Assembly: GCF_002776525.5 (NCBI RefSeq)
Contig: NC_045436.1
Coordinates: forward strand, 12,794,983-12,858,982
Direction: 5' to 3'
Length of the DNA: 64,000 bases
DNA from: Piliocolobus tephrosceles
Taxonomy: Eukaryota > Chordata > Mammalia > Primates > Cercopithecidae
Each line of letters begins with the position of its first letter. Position 1 is the stretch's first letter. Positions 48,766-59,547 of the stretch are shown piece after piece. The notes beneath the pieces were generated by a model that saw only the letters and a program-made list of their open reading frames with translations, was not told where the DNA came from and searched no databases. A program made the position numbers and the translations under genes.

Positions 48766-51700
48766 AAATATGGTAACTCAAGTTTTCATTGATAGCGCAC
48801 AGAATCAATTTAAGTACCAATTATCAAACCTCATCACTCCCCAAATAATAAAATAACTTGTTGGGTTAATTGAAGATTGTCTAAGTCATAGTTGATAAAT
48901 AGAAAACAAATCACATTGCATAAAGGAGAAAACACTTTAACAAAAATTAGATATGTTAAAATGATGTCTCAACTATTTGTTTAATAAAGTGTCCTAAACC
49001 TTTAGATACTGGTTCTAATCTTAATTTTCCCGTTTAAATTTAATTTGGAAAGTGACTTTTTGGACTAAGTGTGGATGTAGTCTTAAAGCTTGAAACTTGT
49101 TCCCTGACTACAGGAAGTTGTCAATCTAATTTAAACTGGAAGATGTGCTTTTACAGCTGGGGCCATGTTTGGATCTTTAAGTTTGAACCTTTGGGAGAAA
49201 AACAATACATAAAACAGCAAGCACCTTTGTGAAGCTGCTTTGCAGCACAGACAGAAGTTAAAATGTTGTTTTCTTAAAACACTTCTAGAATTCACTGTAG
49301 CTTTTCCCTTCACTCCAATAAACCTTGTTCATTTTATGAGTGATTAAATCAATAAACTTCACAAGAAGGAAATAAAAGTTCTCAGATTACCTACCTCATG
49401 CTGCGTGAATTTTTAAAATTTACTTTGCAAGTTGCCTTCTAAAATTAATTATCATTATAAAAATGTTCAATGACAGTGGAATGTTTGCAATTTTAAGATA
49501 GCCATATTAATACATCTTTTCAACCGAAAACACTAAAAGATTGTTTCGCAACTTTTGTTTTTCTGGAGTAGCTATCTAAAGAACATATTGATCATTGAAT
49601 TTCAATATAAGAAGTGTATAGATTTAATTAGGACTTTAAAACTTTAGCCTTGTAAACTTCTGTTTGATATTTTTGTTTTTTAAAATAGATTTCTATTGCT
49701 AAACGTGGAATTTTTAAAAAGTCTTCAAGAATCTTTGAACCATTTCTGTATGATGCATATATTTCCTTCCCTATGAATGTCATTCACAGAAAGCTAAAAA
49801 GTGGTAAAACATGCTACTATTGATCTCTATGGGTTAGCAGTGCAGTCTTCAGAGCTAACACACAGATAACATCTGAAGGTTTGTTTGGAGAAGAGCTGAA
49901 CTCAGGTCACTTTCCAAACCAACAAACTGCTGCTCTCTATGACCCCGAAAGGTTAGAGTTTAGGAATTTCCTGGAGAGAATGTATTTTGTCTAGCATTTC
50001 TTTTAAAAGTATCAAGCGACTCAGTAAGCAATGGTAGGGTTATCTTAATAAAAGGTGTAATGAGGGTCTGAATTTAACAAAATTCATTGAGGATTAGAGG
50101 TAAAGGAAAAAAAGACAGCGAATAAGAATCATAAATAAAAGAAAAATGCTTAGTTTTAGATGAAACAAATGTCAAGCCAGTTATATGGTTCTGTTTGTTG
50201 AACTGCTTCTTATTCATTTGCAATAACTAGTTTTTTAAATGGAATAGAATGGCTTTGGGTAAATATTGTCATAAGTGATACTCCTGCCATTAGATAACCT
50301 TTTTTTTTTTTTCTGAAGCCAGTGTAACTCACCTGATAATATTTGTGCATATCATGCAACATATAAGTAAGGTAAAGCTCAAGTTCAAAAAATCCATTAC
50401 AATACCATAGCAATATCATATAAAAATTCCACACTAGGTACTGTTTTTTTTTTTTTTTTTTTTTTTTACTAATTTCTGTATGTTGAAACTGACCTTCTAA
50501 TCTTATACTTTGATCAATAACTAAAATCTGCACATGTGTTATATTAAAAATAGTTTGATTACTAATCTTTATCTCACTTATAAGTACTTTGAAGAAACAA
50601 TGGCTTCAAAATACATATCTAAATTAGTTCCATGTACTTGGTGAATATACGTTAGCAAATATCCTGAACTGTTTACTGTTCTATTCTCACCACGTTCCAA
50701 AATTTGCAGGTTACAGGTCAAACTCATCATTCAACTGAACCATTTGCGTAAGTAGAGCTTTGTCCCAAGTCATCTTCATATTGGAGTTACCTTAGAATCT
50801 ATACTGTGAAATTTATGGTGATGCATACTACCAATTTTGGGGGTGGGTTATGCATATTTTTGGCAAGGAATACCATTATGTGCAGTTAAGCACTGAGTTG
50901 TATGATGAAGTTAAAATGCTTGGTGACATAGATGCTTTAAATGGGTGGTGTTCATCATAGTAACAAAGGTCAAGGAATGTCAAGTGGATTAAGTAGAATC
51001 ATCTCCACTATGGTTTTTGAAAGAAGTTAGTTATATTTTCTTTTTCTTAATGCTACATGTACAAAAATGTATTTTTCTATATAATAGCTGATTTATTTTA
51101 ATTTGTAAAAGCACTAGCCAAAAACTTAAAATATAAATTATAACGACATATTCTTTAAAAATAAAATTAAAACCCCAGTCCTAAATACAAGTGTTTTTGA
51201 CAACTTATACAAGTCATGTTGTCAAAAAACTTGTTCCTAGCTCGGTTTTATAGTACCTTATTTATGGACTGCCACACAAGGGAAAAGTTCTGGAAAAGTT
51301 CCTTTTTCCAGACTTAGTGACAAAGAAATAGGCCAGCACAAAGGAAAACATTTCCAGGGCCTATCTGGGGCAAATCCTGTCAGGCTCTGTTATTTGGACC
51401 AAAAGCTTTTTGTTCATGTATTCTGAAAAAGAATTACAGGTATAAAGTGAAGGAATATTTTCTGACAAGCATTTCATTTATGTTAGGTGTTGTATAAAAT
51501 ATATCTGAGAGCAAATATCAATATTTAATATCATTGGGCTCTGATCAAGAACTGAGGGCACTTAGATTAAGTAAAAATAGAAGTACAATAAACAAACAGA
51601 AGTGCTTGTGACTAAATGACCATGTTGTTTCCATTAATGTTTTTAAGATCTGGGAGATCTTTTAAAATCAGAAACAGCACGGCATTCAGGAACTTGCCAG

Positions 51701-53189
51701 AAACTTAAAATATATCTCCGATCATATTTTGAAGTAAGTTATGAAAATATGTTACTATATTATCAGTGGATAAAATATTGGTAGATATTATCTATTATTC
51801 TTGATAGTTGTTATCTAAATCTTTATAGTAAGAGGAGATGATTAAAACTCAGATTTGACTAACTTTATAATCATATGTCAATATAGCCACAAATCTTAAT
51901 GACTAACTAGAGGTGATAAGAAAATAGTTCTAAGGTGGAATTTTGAAACAATTATGTTTAGAAATTTCTAAATTCTAGGTTTTTGTCTGTTATTATCACA
52001 CTTCTATTTTACACATATGTAGAATTTCTGTGTAAGTGTGCTAAGAAGCAAATTAACTTTCTGATGAAAAAATTGTTTAAAAAACTAGTCTACAAACCTA
52101 TCACAATAAAATCATCAACATCAACAACTCTTTCATAGTACACACACCCACACACACACACACACACACAAAATCTTTGTCCATTTCATCTATCATAATC
52201 TGTGCCCCTCCTTTATCTCGCCACGAGTTGTCAGACAATTCAGGATCTGATTTATTTCTGGTAATGTAATTTAGATGGAAAAGACACAAGAGACATTGGC
52301 CATGTGTGGCTACCTTATCATTTTGTTCATTTCAATGAAACCTAGTCATGCTTTTGTTTAAATATATATACTTCCTTTATTACACATTTGGAATCATTTT
52401 TTCCTATAATTTACTAAACATTTACTGAAACAAATTCCAATTAAAATTATGATTGAACCAGGTAAAAGGAGTTCATGAATATGCTGTAGAATCAATAGCC
52501 TTGAGGAAGGAAACATAAAATCCTAACAATTAAAATTCCAAGTGCTTGCAAAATCCTGAAGATTTTGCCTCCAGCCCAGAGTACTCTAAAATAAGGAAAT
52601 GATGGAAAATAAACTTTAAAAATTTGTTGCCTAAACTTTAAAAAATAAATTATGTGACACTTTTGTATAATCCTGGATTTCTTCTTTATCTAACATTACT
52701 AGAAAATCATTTTTCTTCCAAAGCTATATTTTTTAAGAATAAAATCTTAACTTCATATATAAACCCTGTCATAAGATAAACTTTTTAATCACTCATTTAT
52801 GGATAGGAAAATGAGGATGTTATTTTTTAAAAATTATAAGCCTTTGATTTTAATGCTACTAGACTGTGAAATCTATGGGCAAAGACTGAATAAAAACACA
52901 AAAATTGTTCAAATAAGTTGATTTATTGGTGACTCAGGATAGTGGTGATTTTCTTCTTTTAATTTCTATTGGCATTATTATTATAAAGTCATAATATTAT
53001 AGTATTATGCAATTCTATAATACTATTACTACTTTAATAGTTTTAAAATCTTAAATTTAGTTTTGTTTTTTAAGTACTTCCATCATAAATCATGAAGAAG
53101 TATCACCCTGCATAATTTGAATCTGCCTATGAACAAAAAAGAGAATAGATGAAATAAATTTTGGAATAATTCAATGAAAATTTTACTTA
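48766..53189. other. Intergenic, no gene seen
   Basis: AT-rich sequence with poly-T runs at 50300-50313 and 50445-50467, a near-perfect hairpin at 51188-51235, a (CA)n tract at 52139-52171, and a 10-bp-stem palindrome at 52999-53026. No credible coding frames. No repeat family was recognised. Confidence 0.5.
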
Positions 53190-53191
53190 TT

Positions 53192-53899
53192 GCTATGACA
53201 ACGATAGGCTTTATTGTATGAGCTCATCACATATTTACAGTAGGTATAGACGTAGACATACGAGCCTACTTCACTTCCGCCACTATATTTATTGCAATTC
53301 CCACTGGTGTTAAGGTCTTCAGCTAACTTGCCACACTTCACGGAGGCAATATCAAATGATCCCCTGCAATACTTTGAACCTTACGTTCTATTTTTCTCTT
53401 CACCGTGGGGGGCCTAACCGGTATTGTGTTAGCAAATTCATCACTGGATATTGTATTACACGACACATAGTATGTTGTAGCCCACTTCCACTATATCCTG
53501 TCAATAGGGGCTGTATTCACCATGATAGGAGGTTTTATTCATTGATTTCCCTTATTTTCAGGCTATACACTAGACCAAACTTACGCCAAAGCCCACTTCG
53601 CCATTATATTTGTAGGTGTAAATTTAACTTTCTTCCCACAGCATTTTCTCGGCTTATCCGGAATACCCCGACGCTATTCCGACTACCCTGACGTCTATAC
53701 CACATTAGATGTTTTATCATCTATAGGTTCCTTCATCTCCCTAGTAGCGGTAATATTAATAATCTATATAACCTGAGAATCCTTTGCCTCAAAGCGTAAA
53801 GTCTTACTAATCGAACAGCCTTCTACTAGCCTAGGGTGGTTGCATGGCTGCCCTCCGCGCTACCACACATTTGAAGAACCATCCTATATTAAAACTAGA
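53192..53899 (+). pseudogene. MT-CO1: COX1 fragment (C-terminal half), mitochondrial origin
   Basis: The last 236 codons of cytochrome c oxidase subunit I, the haem-copper core subunit of complex IV. The frame starts at about residue 275 of the full protein. The CuB/haem ligands are still visible: the His pair in WAHHMF near codon 11 and HFH in VVAHFHY. In mitochondrial code it has two premature stops, TAA at 53324-53326 (Trp TGA to TAA) and TAG at 53468-53470 (Tyr TAC to TAG), plus a 9-nt in-frame loss near 53211. It ends at the mitochondrial stop AGA (53897-53899). The 5' half was never inserted. Read with the nuclear code it is full of TGA stops. Confidence 0.96.
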
Positions 53900-53967
53900 T
53901 GAAAAAGGAAGGAATCGCACCTCCTGAAACTGTTTCAAGCCAACCCTATAACCTCTATAACTTTTTC
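53900..53967 (-). pseudogene. MT-TS1: tRNA-Ser(UCN), mitochondrial origin
   Basis: Lies antisense right after COX1, as in vertebrate mtDNA. The anticodon TGA is kept (tttcaag on the plus strand at 53932-53938). Several stem changes are present. Confidence 0.9.
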
Positions 53968-53970
53968 AAT

Positions 53971-54038
53971 GGGATATTAGAAAAATTATTTCATAGCTTT
54001 GTCAAAGCTAAATTATAGGTTAAACCCTATATATCTTG
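53971..54038 (+). pseudogene. MT-TD: tRNA-Asp, mitochondrial origin
   Basis: Between tRNA-Ser and COX2. The anticodon stem-loop agctttgtcaaagct is intact with GTC. The stem differs from human by a paired change. Confidence 0.9.
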
Positions 54039-54039
54039 T

Positions 54040-54722
54040 ATGGCTCACCCAGTTCAACTAGGTCTACAAGATGCCACATCCCCTATTATAGAGGAACTAA
54101 TCACTTTTCATGATCACTCTTTTATAATCGTATCCTTAATCAGTGTTCTAGTCTTATAAGTCCTATCCTCAACCCTCACAACAAAACTAACCAACACCAG
54201 TATTACAGATGCCCAAGAAATAGAAACCATTTGAACTATCTTACCCGCGATCGTTTTAGTCTTCATTGCTCTCCCATCCCTGCGCATCCTGTATCTAACA
54301 GACGAGATCAACAACCCCTCTTTTACTATTAAATCAATTGGACACCAATGATGCTGAACCTACGAGTACACAGATTATGGGGGGTTAATCTTTAACTCTT
54401 ATATACTCCCCCCATTATTCTTAAATCCAGGAGACCTTCGACTTCTAGAAGTTGACTACAGAGTAGTTCTTCCAACTGAAGCCCCTGTCCGTATAATGAT
54501 TACATCCCAGGACGTCTTGCACTCATGAACCATTCCCACACTAGGCCTAAAGATAGATGCAGTTCCTGGGCGCTTAAATCAAACTACATTCACCGCTAGA
54601 TGACCAGGTGTCTATTATGGACAATGCTCAGAAATTTGCGGCGCCAACCACAGCTTTATACCTATTGTCGTAGAATTAATCCCACTAAAATTTTTGAAAT
54701 AGGACCCGTATTTACCCTATAG
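54040..54722 (+). pseudogene. MT-CO2: COX2, mitochondrial origin, broken
   Basis: Cytochrome c oxidase subunit II, which takes electrons from cytochrome c through its CuA centre. The copy is full length (683 nt against 684). It starts MAHPVQLGLQDATSP, an Old World monkey-like N-terminus. The CuA-binding segment (YYGQCSEICGANHSFMP) is still readable. In mitochondrial code it has a premature TAA at codon 40 (54157-54159, from Tyr TAT), and a 1-nt deletion in an A run near 54690 shifts the last codons. Other replacements include W to stop-free changes such as Tyr to Cys in HQWCW and Arg to Trp in TARWPG. It is a dead gene. Confidence 0.97.
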
Positions 54723-54795
54723 ACACACCACTTCCCACTTCACACTTCTAATATATTTCTACACCATAACTTTTTACAAAATATTCTTACAGACT
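54723..54795. other. Long COX2-tRNA-Lys spacer of the mtDNA copy
   Basis: Seventy-three bases separate the COX2 stop and tRNA-Lys; in human mtDNA this spacer is about 25 bases. The text is A/C/T-rich and not obviously a duplicated neighbour. Confidence 0.8.
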
Positions 54796-54864
54796 CACTG
54801 TACAGCTACTGTAGCGTTAACCTTTTAAGTTAAAAATTGAGAGAAACATTTCTCTCTACAGTGA
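54796..54864 (+). pseudogene. MT-TK: tRNA-Lys, mitochondrial origin
   Basis: Acceptor arms cactgta and tacagtg pair. The anticodon TTT is present in accttttaagtt (54820-54831). Confidence 0.9.
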
Positions 54865-54865
54865 A

Positions 54866-55071
54866 ATGCCCCAACTAGATACATCCACATGATCCACCAT
54901 CATCACAACCATGCTACCCACACTATATCTTATTATACAATTAAAATTATTAAACACAAATTACTACCTATCCCCCTCACAAAAAACCCCAATACACAAA
55001 TCCACAATAATCCCTGACAATTAAAATGAACGAAAATCTATTTACCCCATTCACAGCTCCAACAATCCTAA
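54866..55071 (+). pseudogene. MT-ATP8: ATP8, mitochondrial origin, frameshifted
   Basis: Small membrane subunit of ATP synthase. It starts MPQLDTSTW as in Old World monkeys and is 206 nt long. A single-base loss in the second half brings a stop (TAA, 55022-55024). In the restored phase the ancestral C-terminus and the stop at 55069-55071 are still recognisable. It overlaps ATP6 by 46 nt, the normal arrangement. Confidence 0.93.
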
Positions 55072-55705
55072 GCCAGCCTGCTGCAGTACCCATCATTCTA
55101 TTTCCTGCATTACTACTTCCAACCTCCAAACATCTTATTAACAATCGACTAATTACTATTCAACAAAACCTAATTCAACTCATTCTAAACAAATAATAAT
55201 AATTCACAACACCAAAGGACAAACCTGATCTCTAATACTGATATCCCTAATTATCTTTATCACCATAACCAACCCTCTTGGACTTCTACCCCACTCATTT
55301 ACACCTACCACCCAACTATCCATAAACCTAGCCATAGCAATCCCCCTATGGGCAGGTATAGTAATTATAGGTTTTCGCTTTAAAAGTAAAAGCTCTTTAG
55401 CTCACTTTCTGCCACAAGGTACACCCACACCTCTTATTCCCATACTAGTAACCATCGAAACCATTAGCTTATTTATTCAACCAGTAGCCCTAGCCATACG
55501 CTTAACCGCTAATATCACAGCAGGTCATTTACTAATGCACCTCATCGGAAATGCCACACTAGCATTATCAACCATTAGCTTCCCTGCTACCTTGCTAATG
55601 TTAGTACTCCTAGTACTATTAACTATTCTAGAAATCGCAGTCGCTCTGATCCAAGCCTATGTTTTCACACTCTTGGTCGGCCTTTATCTACACAACAATA
55701 CTTAA
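55026..55705 (+). pseudogene. MT-ATP6: ATP6, mitochondrial origin, frameshifted
   Basis: Subunit a of ATP synthase, which forms the proton half-channels. It is 680 nt against the usual 681. It starts MNENLFTPFTAPTILSQPAA. A 1-nt deletion just upstream of 55191 produces TAA at codon 57 (55194-55196). After the shift the rest is open and shows the channel helix with the essential arginine in LAMRLTANITAGHLLMHLIG. The stop overlaps the COX3 start (taatg, 55703-55707). Confidence 0.95.
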
Positions 55706-56487
55706 TGACTCACCAATCTCATGCCTACCACATAGTTAAATCCAGTTCCTGACTGCTAACAGGAGCTCTTTCAGCCCTCCTAATAACATCTGGCTTAATT
55801 ATATGATTCCACTTTTACTCCACTACCCTATTAACACTAGGCCTACTAACCAACGTATTAACCTTATACCAATGGTGACGTGATATTGTCCAAGAAAGTA
55901 CCTATCAAGGCCATCATACAACATCTGTTCAAAAAAGCCTTCGTTACGGAATAGTATTATTTATCATTTCAGAAGTTTTCTTCTTCACCAGTTTCTTCTG
56001 AGCATTCTACCACTCAAGCCTCGCCCCTACCCCACACCTAGGAGGACACTGACCACCAACAGGCATTACTCCCCTAAATCCACTAGAAGTACCTCTTTTA
56101 AACACCTCTGTATTACTTGCATCAGAAGTTACAATCACCTGAGTCCATCATAGCCTAATAGAAAACAATCGAAAACAAATAATCCAAGCTCTATTCATCA
56201 CAATCCTACTAGGCATCTACTTCACCCTACTACAAACCTCAGAGTACTCTGAAGCACCCTTGACTGTCTCCGATGGTATCTATGGTTCAACATTCTTTGT
56301 TACCACAGGCTTCCACAGACTTCACGTCATAATTGGGTCTACATTGCTTATTATCTGTCTTATTCGCCAATTATTGTATCATTTCACATCAAATCACCAT
56401 TTTGGCTTTGAAGCTGCCACTTGATACTGACACTTTGTAGATATTGTCTGATTGTTCCTCTATATTTCTATCTACTGATGAGGATCT
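55705..56487 (+). pseudogene. MT-CO3: COX3, mitochondrial origin, still open in mitochondrial code
   Basis: Cytochrome c oxidase subunit III, a seven-helix core subunit without redox centres. All 261 codons are open in the vertebrate mitochondrial code. It runs from MTHQSHAYHMVKSSSWLLTG, through YQGHHTTSVQKSLRYGM and the FHRLHVMIG segment, to WWGSILL. One base appears lost at the join with tRNA-Gly. In the nucleus it cannot be translated because Trp codons are TGA (for example the first at 55750-55752). The open frame therefore reflects recent origin or chance, not use. Confidence 0.96.
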
Positions 56488-56555
56488 ATTCTTTTAGTAT
56501 AATTAGTACAGTTGACTTCCAATCAACTAGTTTCAAGAGCATTCGAAAAAGAGTA
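56488..56555 (+). pseudogene. MT-TG: tRNA-Gly, mitochondrial origin
   Basis: 68 nt, between COX3 and ND3. The anticodon TCC is kept in gacttccaatc. Confidence 0.9.
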
Positions 56556-56901
56556 ATTAACCTAGTATTAACCTTAACAATTAACACTCTCCTAACCTTA
56601 TTACTGAAAATCATCATATTCTGACTGCCCCAACTCAATTCTTATACAGAAAAAACTAATCCTTATGAATGCAGCTTTGACCCACTGAACTCTGCTCATA
56701 TTCCTTTCTGCATAAAATTTTTCCTAGTTGTCATCACCTTTCTATTATTTGATTTAGAAATTCCCCTACTACTTCCCCTACCATAAGCCCTCCAAATGAC
56801 AAACCTTCCCATAATGATTAAATCATCCATCATATTAATTATTATTCTAATCCTTAGTCTGGCCTATGAATGAACTCAAAAAGGATTAGACTGAGCTGAA
56901 T
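56556..56901 (+). pseudogene. MT-ND3: ND3, mitochondrial origin, one stop
   Basis: A subunit of complex I. The copy is exactly the usual 346 nt with no indel. The conserved loop reads YECSFDPLNSAHIPF, including the cysteine that reports the active/deactive switch in the family. One in-frame stop is present at codon 77 (TAA, 56784-56786, from the Trp TGA in LPWAL). Confidence 0.95.
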
Positions 56902-56966
56902 TGGTAAGTAGTTTAAACAAAACAAATGATTTCAACTCATTAGATTATGGTAACCATACTAGCCAA
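56902..56966 (+). pseudogene. MT-TR: tRNA-Arg, mitochondrial origin, altered anticodon
   Basis: 65 nt in the normal place. The anticodon loop reads tttcaac, so TCG has become TCA, a CpG-type G-to-A change. It could not read arginine codons. Confidence 0.9.
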
Positions 56967-57263
56967 ATGCCCTTCATCTACATAAACATTGCATTAGCAT
57001 TTATCATTTCACTCCTAGGCATATTAACCTTTCGTTCACACCTAATATCCTCCCTACTGTGCCTAGAAGGAATAATACTGTCACTCTTTATTATAAGCAC
57101 TGTCACAGCTTCAAACATGCATTTCTCCTTAGCTAACATTATACCTATTGCCCTATTAGTATTTGCTGCTTGTGAGGCAGCAGTAGGCCTTGCCTTATTA
57201 ATCTCCATCTCCAATACATACGGCCTAGATTATATCCAGAACCTAAGCTTACTTCAATGTTAA
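56967..57263 (+). pseudogene. MT-ND4L: ND4L, mitochondrial origin, still open
   Basis: Small complex I membrane subunit. All 98 codons are open in both genetic codes, from MPFIYINIALAFIISLLGIL to LDYIQNLSLLQC. The conserved LLCLEGI and AACEAAVGLALL segments, with their membrane glutamates, are intact. The stop is TAA at 57261-57263, overlapping the ND4 start. Because it has no TGA codons it would be readable by cytosolic ribosomes if transcribed, but there is no sign of a promoter. Confidence 0.96.
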
Positions 57264-58633
57264 AAATAGTTATCCCTATAATTATACTGCTACCGGCAAT
57301 ATGATTTTCCAAAAACAACATAATCTGAATTAATCTAACCATACATAGCCTAATTATTAGCCTTATTCCCCTAATATTCTTTAATCAAATTAACAACAAT
57401 CTCCTCAAATACTCAACCTACCTATCTTCCGACCCACTAACAACACCTGTCCTAATACTAACTGTCTGACTCCTGCCTCTCATAATTATAGCAAGCCAGT
57501 ATCATTTACACAATGAATCACCCCCACGAAAAAAATTCTACCTCTCTATAATGGTTTTCCTACAAATTTCCCTAATTATAACATTTATAGCCACAGAACT
57601 AATCATATTCTATATTTTGTTTGAAACCACCCTCATCCCTACCCTAAGTATCATCACCTGATGAGGCAACCAAGCAGAACGCCTCAACGCAAGCACATAC
57701 TTTTTATTCTATACACTAGCTGGCTCTCTCCCCCTACTTAGCATACTAATCTATATCTATAGTAGCCTAGGCTCACTAAACGTTACATTACTAATGCTAA
57801 TAGCTCAAAAACTAACAACTACTTCATCCCACAACCTTACCTGACTAGCATGCATATTAGCCTTTATAGTAAAAATGCCCGTATAGGGCCTACACTTATG
57901 GCTTCCTAAAGCCCACATTGAAGCCCCCATTGCTGGGTCAATAGTTCTTGCCACAGTACTCCTAAAACTAGGTGGCTATGGCATAATAGACTCACCTCTA
58001 TTCTTAAACCTTTAACAGAATATATAGCCTACCCATTCCTCATGCTATCTCTATGAGGTATAATCATAACAAGCTCAACCTGTCGTCGACAAACAGACCT
58101 GAAATCACTCATTGCATACTCCTCCGTAAGTCATATAGCCCTGGTAATTATAGCCTCCCTCATTCAAACCCTCTGAAGCTTCACTGGCACAATTATCCTT
58201 ATAATGGTCCATGGATTCACTTTATCCATACTATTCTCCCTAGCAAACTCAAACTATGAATGAATTCATAGCCGCATTATAATACTTTCTTGAGGACTTC
58301 AAACCCTACTTCCATTAATAGCCTTCTGATGGTTTGCAGCAAATCTTACTAATCTTGCCTTACCCCCTACCATCAACCTAACAGGAGAACTCCTTGTAAT
58401 AATAACTTCATTTTCTTGATCATGTATTACCATTGTACTTACAGGACTTAATATACTAATTACAGCCCTCTACTCCCTCCATGTATTTACCACAACACAA
58501 CGAGGAGTACTTACACATCATATGATTAACATAAAACCCTCCTTTACACGAGAAAACACATTAATATTTATACACCTTTCCCCTATTCTCCTCCTATCCC
58601 TTAACCCTTGTATTATTCTAGGTTTTACCTCTT
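57257..58633 (+). pseudogene. MT-ND4: ND4, mitochondrial origin, broken
   Basis: A proton-pumping antiporter-like subunit of complex I. It starts MLKMVIPMIMLLPAMW and is 1377 nt against 1378. The lesions are TAG at codon 210 (57884-57886, Tyr to stop in KMPVYGLHLWLPKAHIEAP) and a 1-nt deletion near 57988, after LLKLGGYGMM. Beyond it the second half is open in the shifted phase (SHMALVMIASLIQT, MVHGFTLSMLFSLANSNYE). The key lysine and histidine-bearing helix around HLWLPKAHIEAP is still legible. It ends at tRNA-His with an incomplete stop. Confidence 0.96.
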
Positions 58634-58701
58634 GTAAATATAGTTTAACTAAAACATTAGATTATGATCTAACCATAGAAGCCTACTACTTCTTATTTAC
58701 C
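58634..58701 (+). pseudogene. MT-TH: tRNA-His, mitochondrial origin, damaged anticodon loop
   Basis: 68 nt. The anticodon loop is ttatga, one base short, and GTG has become ATG. Confidence 0.9.
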
Positions 58702-58760
58702 GAGAAAGCACGCAAGAACTGCTAATCCATGCCTCCGTTTTTAACAAAACGGCTTTCTCA
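58702..58760 (+). pseudogene. MT-TS2: tRNA-Ser(AGY), mitochondrial origin
   Basis: 59 nt, the D-armless type of vertebrate mitochondria; gagaaag and ctttctc acceptor arms pair and the anticodon GCT is kept. Confidence 0.9.
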
Positions 58761-58832
58761 TCCTTTTAAAGGATGACAGTCATCCATTGGTCTTAGGAAC
58801 CAAAAACATTGGTGCAACTCCAAATAAAAGTA
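58761..58832 (+). pseudogene. MT-TL2: tRNA-Leu(CUN), mitochondrial origin
   Basis: About 72 nt. The anticodon TAG is present in ggtcttaggaa. Directly followed by ND5. Confidence 0.88.
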
Positions 58833-59165
58833 ATAACCATGTACACCTCCATTACCATAATAACCCTGACCTCTCTAATCCTCCCAATTACCTTTATTAA
58901 TTCCAACAAAAATGCTTATACCTAGACTATGTAAAAATAATTATAATATATACTTTTACTACTAGCCTCCTTTCTACAGCCCTATATATTTTCCTGGATC
59001 AAGAAACAATTATTTCAAACTGACATTGAATAACAATCCAAACATTAGAATTAACACTAAGCTTCAAATTAGACTATTTTTCCATAATATTTATCCCAAT
59101 CACACTATTCATTACTTGATCTATTATAGAATTCTCATTATGATATATGAGTTCAGACCCAAATA

Positions 59166-59174
59166 TTAACCAAT

Positions 59175-59211
<37 letters not shown>

Positions 59212-59547
59212 NNNNNNNNNNNNNNNNNNNNNNNNNNNNNNNNNNNNNNNNNNNNNNNNNNNNNNNNNNNNNNNNNNNNNNNNNNNNNNNNNNNNNNNNN
59301 NNNNNNNNNNNTTGTCGCCCAGGCTGGAGTGCAGTGGCCGGATCTCAGCTCACTGCAAGCTCCGCCTCCCGGGTTTACGCCATTCTCTTGCCTCAGCCTC
59401 CAGAGTAGCTGGGACTACAGGCGCCCACCACCTCGCCTGGCTAGTTTTTTTTTTTTTTTTTTTTTGTATTTTTTAGTAGAGACGGGGTTTCACCATGTTA
59501 CCCAGGATGGTCTCGATCTACTGACCTCGTGATTTAACCAATTCTTT
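59166..59547 (-). mobile_element. 5'-truncated AluY inside the NUMT, with assembly gap
   Basis: Antisense Alu body 59180-59533. A perfect 14-bp target duplication ttaaccaattcttt lies at 59166-59179 and 59534-59547. The element starts at about consensus base 58 (atcacgaggtcag at its 5' end, 59521-59533). Its T run and the start of the right monomer are interrupted by 100 N (59212-59311). The ggctag followed by a T run (59439-59464) and cacctcgcc variants are typical of Old World monkey AluY as I know it. The target site (ctttaaat) fits L1 endonuclease cutting. Confidence 0.96.
59212..59311. other. Assembly gap of 100 N
   Basis: A round 100-N gap within the Alu. Only about 20 bases of Alu plus an unknown T-run length should be missing, so the size is probably a placeholder. 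Confidence 0.9.

Noticed and set aside
56967..57263. ND4L as an expressed nuclear gene
   Set aside because: The frame is open in the nuclear code, but it is an embedded NUMT segment with no promoter, no targeting sequence and dead neighbours.
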